DNA of 64,000 nucleotides from Thalassotalea sediminis (GCF_030295915.1 NZ_AP027361.1:124001-188000); one strand, 5' to 3'. Counted from the stretch's first letter, positions 38,255 to 47,970 are shown. Notes: generated from the letters alone by a model not told the origin. Made by a program: numbers and translations.

Positions 38255-38884
38255 GTGAATAAGTTTCTCATTATTATTGTTGCATGTGTTGCACTTGCCT
38301 GTGGTACTTTTTTATACAAAAGTGCGTTTGATAAGCCTTTACCAGAACACTCTTTGTATTACCAAACACCTCGCAATATAGAACCATTTAGCATGACGGC
38401 ACATACGGGTGATAGCTTTGGTAAAGCACAGCTTGCAGGGAAGTGGTCGTGGGTTTTCTTTGGTTATACGTCTTGTCCTGACGTGTGTCCTACGACCTTA
38501 CAAGAATTGAATTTTAGTTATGATGAGCTAAAAAAGGTTGCCGATAACACACAAGTACTGCTTGTCTCTGTTGATCCACAGCGTGATAGCGTGGCACGAT
38601 TGGCAGAGTATATTGCTTATTTCAATAAGGAATTTATCGCCTTGAGTGCCGACCATTCAGTGCTTTTTCCTTTTGCCAGAAATCTAGGTCTAATGTACGC
38701 TATTACTGATGAAGCGCAAGGTTCAAGCTACCTTGTTGACCATAGCGCTTCTATTGTCTTGATTAACCCACAGGGAAAAATTGCGGCGATTTTTAAACCC
38801 AACCATGAAGTTGGACAAGTGCCTACTATATCCGGCGAGCAGCTAGTAAGTGACTTTACCCGAATTGTAGCACTTGAACGTTAG
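38255..38884 (+). CDS. SCO1/SenC family copper chaperone
   Basis: SCO proteins deliver copper to, or reduce, the CuA site of subunit II. The protein has one N-terminal anchor (about 2-20) and a thioredoxin fold with the CxxxC copper motif in GYTSCPDVCPTTLQEL (about 70-85) and the partner histidine in VDHSASIVL (about 165). The start is GTG with AAGGA six bases upstream. It closes the cox locus and is convergent with the deacetylase gene. Confidence 0.95.
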   Translation: MNKFLIIIVACVALACGTFLYKSAFDKPLPEHSLYYQTPRNIEPFSMTAHTGDSFGKAQLAGKWSWVFFGYTSCPDVCPTTLQELNFSYDELKKVADNTQVLLVSVDPQRDSVARLAEYIAYFNKEFIALSADHSVLFPFARNLGLMYAITDEAQGSSYLVDHSASIVLINPQGKIAAIFKPNHEVGQVPTISGEQLVSDFTRIVALER

Positions 38885-38908
38885 CTTTTCGTGTTTTCAA
38901 GTAAACGA

Positions 38909-39973
38909 TTAATGCGGGTACCAACTGCCATCTTTATTTAATATAAACCAAGGTTTAGAGTACCAATAATAACGCCCAGGTTTCTCTATACTTGGGGCTG
39001 TGCAATTACTACGCACTCTACCCGTAGGAAGTGGCTTAGTGAAAGTAACTGTGAAGCTTTTGTCATCGAGCCATTCTATTGGTTGTTTGCCTAGCGTTGT
39101 TACGTAACAATTAAGCTGGTGTTGGCGAAAATCTTTGCTGTTAACCGTCATGGTTAGATGCGTTAATGAACCCTGCGTATAAATGGTTTGCGCATCTTTG
39201 TCGGATATTGACATGGATATTGGTAACGCATTGATTTTATCTTTTAAACTCGACAATTTGTCATATGGCTGTGACGCCGGAAAACGAGGAACACTCGTTA
39301 GATCTGTATGTAGGCCTACAGCACCACTTTGTTGTGAGAATGCGATGAATTGCTGTTGTTCTAATAACTGCTGAATACGAGGAGAAAACTCTCCGTAAGG
39401 ATAGGCAAAGTATTGCCAAGACTGTCCTGTTTCTGCCTTAATTTTTTTCTCTGCTTTTTTAAGTAAAGCGATTTTTTGTGCTAGCCAAGTATTAATATTC
39501 ATATCGTTAGGAACACGAGCCCAAGATTCATGTTCAAAGCCATGATTCGCGATAATCACGCCGTCATCCGCCATGGCTTTTAACTGTGGCCAAGTTAAGT
39601 AGTGATCAGAGCCTTTATCAACAATGCCGGGGTTGATAAAGATAGTAAAAGGAAATTGATGTTTATCGAGTATTGGCTTTGCGTTTTCTAAGATATCTAA
39701 ATATGCGTCATCGAAGGTAATAACGACACTTTTATCTGGAAGAGGTTTTTGTTGTTTTATCGCGTCTATTACGTTATTCAGTGCAAGCACTTTAAAATCA
39801 TTATCTGCTAAGTATTGCATATGCTTAGCAAATTGTTGCGGTGTAATACTAGTGCTTGCAGGTGTGTCTTCACTAACGTGGTGATACTGTAAAATAACAC
39901 TAGCTTGTGCAGGGACGGCGATAACAAATAACGTCAATAGGAAATGAACTAAAATTGCTTTTAATGATTTCAT
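38909..39973 (-). CDS. Exported polysaccharide deacetylase
   Basis: A 354-residue carbohydrate esterase family 4-like protein with a signal peptide (about 1-24). The NodB domain shows VVITFDDAYLDI (about 80-91; the two Asp are the base and metal ligand) and the metal-binding H-x3-H in NHGFEHESW (about 142-150), followed by YFAYPYGEF. The C-terminal third (about 250-354) is a beta-rich domain without a match I recognise, ending in a Trp/Tyr-rich segment. It may deacetylate peptidoglycan, chitin oligomers or exopolysaccharide; no neighbouring glycan genes decide. Confidence 0.88.
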   Translation of the reverse strand: MKSLKAILVHFLLTLFVIAVPAQASVILQYHHVSEDTPASTSITPQQFAKHMQYLADNDFKVLALNNVIDAIKQQKPLPDKSVVITFDDAYLDILENAKPILDKHQFPFTIFINPGIVDKGSDHYLTWPQLKAMADDGVIIANHGFEHESWARVPNDMNINTWLAQKIALLKKAEKKIKAETGQSWQYFAYPYGEFSPRIQQLLEQQQFIAFSQQSGAVGLHTDLTSVPRFPASQPYDKLSSLKDKINALPISMSISDKDAQTIYTQGSLTHLTMTVNSKDFRQHQLNCYVTTLGKQPIEWLDDKSFTVTFTKPLPTGRVRSNCTAPSIEKPGRYYWYSKPWFILNKDGSWYPH

Positions 39974-40127
39974 GGAACGAGCTTTCCTTAGAATGAATTA
40001 CTGTTATAGTTTAGCACTATCTAAGACGTGACTCGATCAGATAAGTAGGCGTTTGTTGAAAAACGCTGCTTCTTTTTCGCATGATTGCGCACCTTATCTC
40101 ATTTTAGGTATTAATAGCCGTATAATT

Positions 40128-41450
40128 ATGTCCTACATTACTCATCGTCAACTCTTTGCTTTAGCAATCCCCATGATACTGTCAAACGTAACGGTGCCGC
40201 TTTTAGGTTTAGTTGATACAGCTGTTATCGGGCATTTGTCACATGCTTACTACCTTGGAGGTAGCTCTGTTGGTGCAATGATCGTAACAGTAATTACTTG
40301 GTTATGTGGTTTCTTGCGCATGTCTACAACAGGATTAGCAGCGCAAGCATTTGGTCAGCAAGACAATACACAAAGTTGTAAGGTATTAATGAAAGGAGTA
40401 GTGCTTGCGTTCATTATTGCGCTTGTGGTGCTGATGTTCCAAAAGCCTTATTTAGCTATGGCAATTGAACTATCAGGCGCCAGTGAGCAAGTGGCGTTTT
40501 ATGCCGCCGAATATGCGCAGGTTCGTATTTGGGGACTTCCAGCGGCACTTATTAACCTAGTACTCATTGGTTGGCTATTAGGCAACCATAAAGCTAAGGC
40601 CGTAATGTGGTTACTTATTGCGACTAACGTTATCAACTTAGTGCTCGATTTACTTTTTGTGGTGGTTTTTGAATGGCAAGTAAAAGGGTTAGCGCTAGCA
40701 ACCTTGATTGCCGAATACTCTTCGCTCTTAATTGCAAGTATGATTGTATTTTATAGTCAGCAAAGCTATTGGCGAAAACTCACTTGGCAAAGGGTTACTG
40801 GCTTATTGACTCACGCTTCACTGAAGCAATATTTTGCTTTAAATAGAGACATATTAATTCGAACACTTTCTTTGCAAACCTGTTTCGTTTTTATAACCTT
40901 TCAAGGTGCTCGCTTAGGGGATAATGTGGTTGCAGCGAATGCCATTTTGATGAATTTTTTACTGTTTATTTCCTTTGGTTTAGATGGTATTGCAAATGCT
41001 GCTGAAGTACTTGCTGGTAAAGCAAAGGGTGCTAAAAAGCCAGAAATGCTTAATCGTGTATTATCGTTATGTCTATTTTGGACTTTAATCTTTGCTGCGG
41101 TTTATAGTTTATTTTTTTATGTAGGTGGCCACTGGATGATTCGTATCATTTCAGACATCGAACCTGTTGTGACTTTTGCCGATCAATTTTTGCCTTGGAT
41201 TACTGTTCTGCCGCTAGTCGCTTGTTGGAGTTATTTGTATGATGGGATATATATTGGGCTGACACAAGCTAAAACTATGCGAAATAGTATGTTGATTTCT
41301 ACCTTTGCTGTGTTCTTTCCAAGTTGGTATTTAGGCCAATCGTTAGGTAATCATGGGTTATGGCTAGCGTTTACTTTGTTTATGGCGTCAAGAGGTTTGA
41401 CATTATGGTTAAATTATCGACGTTATGGCCACCGATTTATTCAGGCATAA
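40128..41450 (+). CDS. MATE family efflux transporter, DinF subfamily
   Basis: A 12-helix MATE exporter (440 residues from the ATG at 40128; the frame extends to 40053 but adds only a non-conserved leader). The N-terminal FALAIPMILSNVTVPLLGLVDTAVIGHL matches the DinF group very closely, and the second half repeats the pattern around residue 240. DinF sits behind lexA in E. coli and is SOS-induced; here it is 11 kb away and no CTGT-N8-ACAG box was seen upstream. Substrate unknown. Confidence 0.9.
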   Translation: MSYITHRQLFALAIPMILSNVTVPLLGLVDTAVIGHLSHAYYLGGSSVGAMIVTVITWLCGFLRMSTTGLAAQAFGQQDNTQSCKVLMKGVVLAFIIALVVLMFQKPYLAMAIELSGASEQVAFYAAEYAQVRIWGLPAALINLVLIGWLLGNHKAKAVMWLLIATNVINLVLDLLFVVVFEWQVKGLALATLIAEYSSLLIASMIVFYSQQSYWRKLTWQRVTGLLTHASLKQYFALNRDILIRTLSLQTCFVFITFQGARLGDNVVAANAILMNFLLFISFGLDGIANAAEVLAGKAKGAKKPEMLNRVLSLCLFWTLIFAAVYSLFFYVGGHWMIRIISDIEPVVTFADQFLPWITVLPLVACWSYLYDGIYIGLTQAKTMRNSMLISTFAVFFPSWYLGQSLGNHGLWLAFTLFMASRGLTLWLNYRRYGHRFIQA

Positions 41451-41476
41451 AAAAGCCGAATCAACTGATCCGGCTT
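41449..41476 (-). terminator. Rho-independent terminator of nfuA
   Basis: On the minus strand AAGCCG-(mismatch)-ATC pairs with GAT-(mismatch)-CGGCTT (41453-41476) and is followed by six T (complement of the A-run at 41449-41454). It lies 20 bases after the nfuA stop and overlaps the stop of the opposing MATE gene. Confidence 0.75.
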
Positions 41477-41497
41477 GTCGCTCTTATTCTAAAGGGC

Positions 41498-42076
41498 TTA
41501 GTAATATGAGTGCTCACCCCTTTGGTGTTCAGTCATATCTTTTACGCCTTTTATCTCATCGCCCATCAGGTCGATAAGTTGCTTCTCGATACCATCTTTT
41601 ACGGTTACGTCGATTTGGCTGCATCCATTACAGCCACCACCAAACTGAAGAACAGCATAGCCATCTTCGGTGATTTCCATCAACGTGCATTCTCCACCAT
41701 GTCCAGCCAACTGTGGATTTACTTCAGCCTTAATAAAATAATCAATACGATCAAATAATGGCGCATCATCAGCGACTTTACGCAATTTAGCGTTAGGTGC
41801 TTTAAGGGTTAGCTGTGAGCCCATTTGGTCGGTAACAAAATCAATTTCCGCTTCTTCAAGAAAGGGTTTGCTATCAGCATCGATATAAGCTGAAAAGCCT
41901 TCAAAAGATAATTTAATGTCTTCTGGTTCTACGGCATCTGCCGGACAATATGAGACACCACATTCTGCACTCGCGGTACCCGGATTAACAACAAAAACAC
42001 GAATGCTCGTACCTTCAGCTTGTTGTTCTAGCAACTTAACGAAATGTGCTTGAGCATTTTCTGAAATGGTGATCAT
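41498..42076 (-). CDS. nfuA: Fe-S biogenesis protein NfuA
   Basis: NfuA carries and delivers [4Fe-4S] clusters, especially under oxidative stress or iron shortage. The N-terminal A-type-like domain (degenerate) is followed by the NifU domain with the cluster cysteines C149 and C152 in GGGCNGCSQ, the same positions as in E. coli NfuA. 192 residues against 191. In E. coli it follows gntX (comF); here an M14 peptidase gene on the other strand separates the two. Confidence 0.97.
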   Translation of the reverse strand: MITISENAQAHFVKLLEQQAEGTSIRVFVVNPGTASAECGVSYCPADAVEPEDIKLSFEGFSAYIDADSKPFLEEAEIDFVTDQMGSQLTLKAPNAKLRKVADDAPLFDRIDYFIKAEVNPQLAGHGGECTLMEITEDGYAVLQFGGGCNGCSQIDVTVKDGIEKQLIDLMGDEIKGVKDMTEHQRGEHSYY

Positions 42077-42113
42077 AATCTTTGTACACTCTTACTGATT
42101 AGAAAAAATACAT

Positions 42114-42138
42114 ATACTTGAGTGAAATAGTCAAGTAT
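42114..42138. promoter_or_regulatory. Inverted repeat upstream of nfuA
   Basis: ATACTTGA (42114-42121) and TCAAGTAT (42131-42138) are perfect inverted repeats with a 9-base spacer, 38 bases before the nfuA start and about 190 before the divergent peptidase gene. It could be an operator for either gene. The remaining 42139-42324 shows nothing recognised. Confidence 0.35.
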
Positions 42139-42324
42139 GTAGTTATTTTACTCTTGATAGCAATGATCTTCCAGTGATGATTTGCTGAAGCACATTATTT
42201 CAGGTTGATAAATGATAAATAGAGATAAAAAAGAGATAACAATCAAGGCTTTTTAAAGGTAAATGCTGGATGGGCTATTGAGAGTTTGTTATGTTGTCGG
42301 CGTCAACGTTATGGGATTATATCT

Positions 42325-44865
42325 ATGCACAAGCAATTAATTTTTTTGGTGATACTCACAAGCTTATTGAGTTTTACTGTCAATGCTAAGAAGGTTACTG
42401 GTTATTTACCAAATCACAGCTTTTCTGATCATATTGTAACACCTGAGACTCATTTAGGTTTTGAACTCGGTGAACGGCATATTCGTCATGATCAGCTTGT
42501 TCGTTATATGGAGAAGGTTGCGTCGCAGTCTGAGCGAGTACAATTAACTGATATTGGTTTCACACAAGAAATGCGTCGGCAGATCTTGGTAACAATCTCA
42601 TCACCAGAGAACTTAAAAAAGTTACCAACGTTATTGGCGCAAAAAAATAAGGGCGATACGTCAGGTGATCCTATAGTTGTTTGGCTAGGATATTCTGTTC
42701 ATGGTGATGAAATTAGCGGTGCTAATGCGTCTTTGGCTGTTGCTTACCATTTAGCAGCAAGCCAAGATAAATCTATCGATGAAATGTTAGCTGATACAAT
42801 TATTGTACTCGAACCAAGTTTAAACCCTGACGGTATGGATCGTTTTACAACGTGGGTAAACACACATCGTGGAACAGCGCCTAATGCAGACCCAAATCAT
42901 ATCGAACATCATCAAGATTGGCGCACAGGCAGAACGAATCATTTTGGCTTTGATCTTAACCGAGACTGGCTATTACTATCACAAAAAGAGAGTCGTAATC
43001 GCATCTCATATTTCCATCAGTATCAACCACATGTACTTGGGGATTTTCATGAGATGGGCGCGAATAGCACTTTTTTCTTTCAACCAGGTATTCCTACCAG
43101 AACACACCCTTTAACGCCAAAGCGTAATACTGAATTAACGCAATTATTGGCAACTTTTCATAGTGCTGCTTTAGATGCAGAGAATCGACTTTATTACAGT
43201 CAAGAAAGCTTTGACGATTTTTACTATGGTAAAGGTTCAACATATCCTGATATCAACGGCGGCATTGGTATTCTATTTGAACAAGCTAGCAGTCGAGGTT
43301 ACCAACAACAAAGCATTAATGGTTTACTGACGTTTGAATATGGCGTAAAGAACCAAGTATTAACATCATTATCAACCATTAATGGTGCATGGAAAAATAA
43401 AGAGACTTTCAGAAAATACCGTGCCAAGTTTTATAATGACGCAATGAAAGCGGCTGAAAACGAAAAAATTAATGGTTATTTAATCTCAGAAGCCAATGAT
43501 AGCCAACGTTTAACGCACTTTTTAGAGAAGCTAGCGTTACATCAAATTGATATTTATCCATTAACTGAAGATTTTCGTGCTGGTAAGAAAACATACAAGA
43601 AAGCATCGAGCTTCTATGTACCACTTGCGCAGAAACAATACCGCGTAATACAAGCGTTGTTTAGTCAGGGCACTAATTTTCAGGATAATACATTCTATGA
43701 TGTGTCCGGTTGGACGATGCCACTTGCAATGGATATCGATTTTATTCCACTTGCTCGTACTCGTGGATTAGATGTTGCGAAAACAACATGGCAACCGCAA
43801 AATGTTGAAGTTGAAATGCCTGATAAAAGTGCATATGCGTATGCGTTCGAATGGCACCACATGTATTCAGCAAAACTGTTAAATAAGCTTTTAACATTAG
43901 GTGTTAAAGCAAGAGTGGCTACCAAGAAGTTTTCGTCAATCATTAATGGGCAAACGCATAACTTTAAAGCGGGTACTATTGTAATACCAGCGGGTATACA
44001 AACGGGTACGCAATGGCGAGATCAGGTTGCAAAGTATAGCCAATCAACAGGTATCGAAATATTTAATATTGCGACTGGTTTAACCATTGAAGGTATTGAT
44101 TTAGGTTCTCGTTCAATGCACGCATTGACACCTGTTAAACCGCTGTTAGTAGGCGGCAAAGGAAGTTCACAATATGAAGCAGCTGAACTACGTTATTACC
44201 TTGATGACATGCTAAATATACCATTAACAGTTGTAGAGCAAGCGCGTTTGCCACGGTTAAATTTCGCATCATATAGTCATATTTTTCTTGTCGATGGCAA
44301 TTATAATGCATTAAGTAAGAAAACGGTGGAACGTTTAAAACGATGGCTCTCGAACGGCGGCACTATTTTTGCGCAAAAACGCGCTGCTAAGTGGCTTGCA
44401 GACAAGGAAATTTTGCAAGTTAAATTAGTTGATAAAGAAGAAATCAATGCATTATTTTCAATAGATGGGCTACGCTATCAAGATAAAGAACGCTTATCTG
44501 CGCGCAAACGAATTGCCGGCGCAATATTTCAGTCTGAGTTAGATTTGAGTCACCCGTTAACATACGGATTTAGTAACGATACGCTACCAATGTTTAAAAA
44601 TAGTACGCTGATAATGGACACAGTTGATACTGCCTTTAACATTGTAGCGAAGCATACACCAACGCCTTTATTAAGTGGCTATACAGACAAAAACCTCGTT
44701 AACAAAATAGCACGCAGCCCTGCACTTGTGGCGCACAATGTTGGCAGAGGACGCGTAATTGCAACGCCTAATGTTTTTGCTTTTAGAGGATATTGGTTAG
44801 GAAGCGCTAGACTATTGTCTAATAGTTTGTTCTTTGCTAAAGCGTTTAGCGCCTCAGCTAACTAA
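42325..44865 (+). CDS. M14 family zinc carboxypeptidase-like protein
   Basis: A large exported metallopeptidase, 846 residues from the ATG at 42325 (the frame extends to 42286 without a signal peptide). Signal peptide about 1-21. The M14 catalytic site is complete: H126 and E129 in SVHGDEISG, H242 in GDFHEMG, and a likely general base E319 in GILFEQAS. After the peptidase domain (to about 350) comes a long C-terminal region; its last part (about 605-700, with KPLLVGGKGSSQ and HIFLVDGNYN) resembles a class I glutamine-amidotransferase-like fold seen fused to some M14 proteins. Probable periplasmic peptidase for marine protein degradation. Confidence 0.88.
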   Translation: MHKQLIFLVILTSLLSFTVNAKKVTGYLPNHSFSDHIVTPETHLGFELGERHIRHDQLVRYMEKVASQSERVQLTDIGFTQEMRRQILVTISSPENLKKLPTLLAQKNKGDTSGDPIVVWLGYSVHGDEISGANASLAVAYHLAASQDKSIDEMLADTIIVLEPSLNPDGMDRFTTWVNTHRGTAPNADPNHIEHHQDWRTGRTNHFGFDLNRDWLLLSQKESRNRISYFHQYQPHVLGDFHEMGANSTFFFQPGIPTRTHPLTPKRNTELTQLLATFHSAALDAENRLYYSQESFDDFYYGKGSTYPDINGGIGILFEQASSRGYQQQSINGLLTFEYGVKNQVLTSLSTINGAWKNKETFRKYRAKFYNDAMKAAENEKINGYLISEANDSQRLTHFLEKLALHQIDIYPLTEDFRAGKKTYKKASSFYVPLAQKQYRVIQALFSQGTNFQDNTFYDVSGWTMPLAMDIDFIPLARTRGLDVAKTTWQPQNVEVEMPDKSAYAYAFEWHHMYSAKLLNKLLTLGVKARVATKKFSSIINGQTHNFKAGTIVIPAGIQTGTQWRDQVAKYSQSTGIEIFNIATGLTIEGIDLGSRSMHALTPVKPLLVGGKGSSQYEAAELRYYLDDMLNIPLTVVEQARLPRLNFASYSHIFLVDGNYNALSKKTVERLKRWLSNGGTIFAQKRAAKWLADKEILQVKLVDKEEINALFSIDGLRYQDKERLSARKRIAGAIFQSELDLSHPLTYGFSNDTLPMFKNSTLIMDTVDTAFNIVAKHTPTPLLSGYTDKNLVNKIARSPALVAHNVGRGRVIATPNVFAFRGYWLGSARLLSNSLFFAKAFSASAN

Positions 44866-45593
44866 GCATTTGGTAATGACAGGGCAATTGCCATTACGGT
44901 AATTGCCTCTACACCATGTTGTTTTAATAACTGACTAATTATATTAACTGTAGTGCCTGTTGTGACAACATCATCGAATAAAATCACATGTTTCGGAAAG
45001 GTTACTTCTTGATTTATAGTGAAATCTTTTGCCATTAATCGTCTTCTTTGCGAACCAGAATAGCCAACCTGACTAGCGTGTTGGCGAACTCTTGATATGG
45101 CATGCGGTAAGTATTGACACTTCACTATTTTTGCAAAGTATCTTGCAATCAGATGGCTTTGATTATAACCCCTTTTTCGCCATGTACTAATGTGACTAGG
45201 CACAACCAATAGTGTTGTATCTTGTATGACCGTATGTGTTCTTTTATTCATCATGACCAGCAAATTTGCAAGTAATTTACTAAGCTCGAAGCGATGGTTG
45301 AACTTTAATTGTAATAGCCAGTTGTCAAAGGGAAATTGATATGGAGCAACGCATACTAAGTGATCAAAAGAGCGTTTCGGTATCAATCGTGCAACCGCTG
45401 GCCATTGCAGTAAGTCATTATGTATTTTTTGATAGTGAAATAGTGGTAGGTCGTGTAAGCAATACCTGCACAGCAAAGGCAACGCATTGGCTTGTTGGTG
45501 ACATAAGTCACAACAACTAAGTTTGATCAGTAACTTATGATAATGCTTAACTATGTGTTTTATAATAGGTTGGTTCAAGGGTATTAATTCCAT
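44862..45593 (-). CDS. ComF family phosphoribosyltransferase-like protein (GntX)
   Basis: ComF/GntX-family protein of 243 residues. The N-terminal zinc-ribbon cysteines are in CCDLCHQQ and LCRYC (about 27-47), and the phosphoribosyltransferase motif is VILFDDVVTTGTTVNII (about 207-223). The family is linked to DNA uptake and to carbon use from DNA (gntX in E. coli). It is divergent from bioH, the same arrangement as E. coli bioH-gntX. Its 3' end overlaps the M14 gene's stop by four bases. Confidence 0.92.
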   Translation of the reverse strand: MELIPLNQPIIKHIVKHYHKLLIKLSCCDLCHQQANALPLLCRYCLHDLPLFHYQKIHNDLLQWPAVARLIPKRSFDHLVCVAPYQFPFDNWLLQLKFNHRFELSKLLANLLVMMNKRTHTVIQDTTLLVVPSHISTWRKRGYNQSHLIARYFAKIVKCQYLPHAISRVRQHASQVGYSGSQRRRLMAKDFTINQEVTFPKHVILFDDVVTTGTTVNIISQLLKQHGVEAITVMAIALSLPNA

Positions 45594-45655
45594 TTAATGC
45601 CTTCTTTGATTAAACTACGCCAGATTTTGTACTTTAGTAAAGTAATGGTATTAGC

Positions 45656-46444
45656 ATGGCAAATGTTTTGAAATATGCGAGTGAAGGAAGTGGATTTCCT
45701 ATCGTTTTTATTCATGGTTGGGGATTGAATGGCGGTATTTGGCAGCCACTCGCTGAAAGACTTGCTAGCGATTTTCGTGTCATTACAATTGATATGCCAG
45801 GGTATGGTAAAAATCATACGGTATCATGTCATCCATATTCTCTCGCTAATGTCGCACAGCAAATATGTACTGTAGTTACTGAACCCGCAGTTTATATTGG
45901 TTGGTCACTTGGAGGGTTAGTGGCAAATCAAATTGCGTTAGATTTTCCCGAAAAAACTAAAGCACTGGTTAATATTGCGAGTACGCCATTCTTTGTACAG
46001 CAAAATCAATGGCCTGGTATTGATAGAACGGTATTAACAAATTTTCATAATCAATTATCGCTAGATACTAAAAAAACCATCGAGAGTTTTCTAAAAATTC
46101 AGGCAATGGGTAGTCCGCACCTTCGCCAAGATGTGAAAAAAATTCGTGAGCTTGTTATGGCATTACCGATGGCTGATAAAACGACTTTAGATCAATCGTT
46201 GAATTTACTTGAAAGCACTGATCAACGCAGCAGGCTTGGTGATATTAAAGCGCCATACCTTCGTATGTATGGAAAATTAGATGGGTTAGTACCCAAAACG
46301 GTGATAAATAAAATCGATCAATTGTCGCCAAATAGTGACCATGTAATCTTTGAAAAGTCTTCACATGCCCCCTTTATAAGTGAGCCTGAAACTTTCACCG
46401 AAAGTCTTTATTCATGGCTTAGTCAAACCTTGCGTCAAAACTAG
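45656..46444 (+). CDS. bioH: Pimeloyl-ACP methyl ester esterase BioH
   Basis: BioH removes the methyl group from pimeloyl-ACP methyl ester, ending the BioC-BioH route of biotin precursor synthesis. It is an alpha/beta-hydrolase of 262 residues (256 in E. coli) with the oxyanion motif FIHGWGLNGGIW (18-29), nucleophile S84 in GWSLGGL and catalytic H237 in SSHAPFIS. The divergent comF gene supports the assignment. No other biotin gene is in the window. Confidence 0.94.
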   Translation: MANVLKYASEGSGFPIVFIHGWGLNGGIWQPLAERLASDFRVITIDMPGYGKNHTVSCHPYSLANVAQQICTVVTEPAVYIGWSLGGLVANQIALDFPEKTKALVNIASTPFFVQQNQWPGIDRTVLTNFHNQLSLDTKKTIESFLKIQAMGSPHLRQDVKKIRELVMALPMADKTTLDQSLNLLESTDQRSRLGDIKAPYLRMYGKLDGLVPKTVINKIDQLSPNSDHVIFEKSSHAPFISEPETFTESLYSWLSQTLRQN

Positions 46445-46557
46445 GTAAAACTTTACATTTAGCCCGTTTTGATTAATAATTAAACAGATTGTGTTTTGAT
46501 TGATATCAGCTGTCTATAACCGGCTTATCTGGTTGTTGTGATATTGAGGAGAAGTGA

Positions 46558-46854
46558 ATGAACATTAATTCAGCGTTTAACTCTGGTGTAGAAGGGTTTC
46601 AAAAAGCAACTGAAACGGCTAACCAAGCCGCGGCAGATATTGCGCGCTCAGTCGGATATAACCCCGAAGAACCAACAATAGGTCAACAAGAAAATGATAA
46701 CATAGGCGAGCAAAATAATGCCTCTGGTGATCTTGCAGACTTAAATAAATCTATTGTTGAAACACGCGTTGCAGAATACCAAGCGAAAGCGTCGGCCAAT
46801 GTGATTAAAACAGCAGATGAAAACCTTGGCACTTTATTAGATGTAAGTGTGTAG
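46558..46854 (+). CDS. Small hypothetical protein coupled to the SprA-like gene
   Basis: A 98-residue acidic protein (Asn, Ala, Gln and Glu rich) with no membrane segment or cysteines. It has an N-terminal helix (about 1-32), a disordered middle, and a C-terminal helix ADLNKSIVETRVAEYQAKAS followed by NVIKTADENLGTLL. That end is reminiscent of small flagellar rod-type termini, an impression only. GAGGAGAA is a strong ribosome site. The next gene starts three bases after its stop, so they are translationally coupled. Function unknown. Confidence 0.72.
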   Translation: MNINSAFNSGVEGFQKATETANQAAADIARSVGYNPEEPTIGQQENDNIGEQNNASGDLADLNKSIVETRVAEYQAKASANVIKTADENLGTLLDVSV

Positions 46855-46857
46855 TTG

Positions 46858-47826
46858 ATGAATATAACGACGCAAGCGACAGTTATTCCTGTACCGACGG
46901 TTACCAATCCGTCTACGGAAGCTCTGCGTCGTGAAAACGTGCAAAGAGAGGTTATAACTCAACCCGCTGCGGCGCAGCAGTCAGCAAAAGAAAAAGGAGC
47001 GCCGTCAGAAAGAGAACGCGCTCGAACACCAGCCCAAAATAATGAACAAATTGATTTTGAGCAGCTACGTAAAAGAGCCGAAATCGCAAACGCTACCATC
47101 ACAGAAGATAATAGCGGCGAAGGTTCAGAAAACCAAGAAAATGCCGACGATTCACGCCAGGCCTCAAATACCAATGAAGATGAAAACCAATCACGCAATG
47201 GCGATAACGGCGATATAACTGAGCCAGATTTTGTTGACCAACAACAGATACGTAAACTTCAAAACCGTGATAGAGAAGTGCGTTCGCACGAACAAGCTCA
47301 TGCGACTGCAGGTGGCGCGTATACGGGTGCACCAAGCTATAGCTTTGAAGTGGGCCCTGATGGTAAAAAATATGCAGTAGAAGGTGAAGTGTCGGTTGAT
47401 TTGTCACCGATAAAAGGTGATCCAAGAGCAACGATAGCGAAATTGCAGAAAGTATATAACGCTGCTTTAGCACCTGCTAACCCTTCTGTACAAGATAGTC
47501 GAGTAGCAAATAAGGCTGCTCAGTTAATTGTGCAAGCGCAGTCAGAATTGTATGCAAACTCGCAAGAAGCCTTAGAGCAAACTAAGCGAGAGAATGCACG
47601 CGTTGTAATCGATACCAGTGATCGATTTGCATATAATGAAGACGGTGAACAGACAGAAAATGACTTCGACCAGCAAATACAACAAACACTTGATGCACAA
47701 GAACAAATTGCACCTAATCGCACGGCGAAAATTGAAAAAGCTGCTGTTGTGATTGAAAGCTTGTACAGTAATGTACATCAAGCATATGAAAAACCCTCTC
47801 GTTCTCAATTTGAACTAACTGCTTAG
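46858..47826 (+). CDS. SprA-family putative metalloprotease
   Basis: A 322-residue protein of the SprA-related/putative metalloprotease CJM1_0395-type family. The first ~130 residues are low-complexity, charged and Gln/Asn/Glu rich, without a signal peptide. The zinc motif HEQAH (H144, E145, H148) lies in REVRSHEQAHATAGG, followed by GAPSYSFEVGPDGKKYAVEG (about 156-175), in which the final glutamate is a candidate third ligand. The last ~80 residues are helical. ATG at 46858 is chosen over the TTG just before it. The substrate is unknown; coupling to the upstream small protein suggests it may be its partner or target. Confidence 0.82.
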   Translation: MNITTQATVIPVPTVTNPSTEALRRENVQREVITQPAAAQQSAKEKGAPSERERARTPAQNNEQIDFEQLRKRAEIANATITEDNSGEGSENQENADDSRQASNTNEDENQSRNGDNGDITEPDFVDQQQIRKLQNRDREVRSHEQAHATAGGAYTGAPSYSFEVGPDGKKYAVEGEVSVDLSPIKGDPRATIAKLQKVYNAALAPANPSVQDSRVANKAAQLIVQAQSELYANSQEALEQTKRENARVVIDTSDRFAYNEDGEQTENDFDQQIQQTLDAQEQIAPNRTAKIEKAAVVIESLYSNVHQAYEKPSRSQFELTA

Positions 47827-47936
47827 CATTCTATTTACTTTAAACTGTTTTTATCAATTATGGCTTGCACACATGCACGCGAAGACATGAGCAATGACAT
47901 TGCGAATAGACTTTCGCTCGTGTAATATAAATCAAG

Positions 47937-47948
47937 TTGTATATACAA
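47937..47948. promoter_or_regulatory. HutC-like operator
   Basis: TTGTATATACAA is a perfect 12-bp palindrome 23 bases before the hutG start. It fits the TTGTATA-type half sites known for HutC, the GntR-family repressor released by urocanate. No hutC gene lies in the window. Confidence 0.7.
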
Positions 47949-47970
47949 TTTGAACGGGATAATTAAGTCA

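Noticed and set aside
39974..40127. Possible SOS box upstream of the DinF-like MATE gene
   Set aside because: No CTGT-N8-ACAG match was found; the pump is not shown to be SOS-controlled here.
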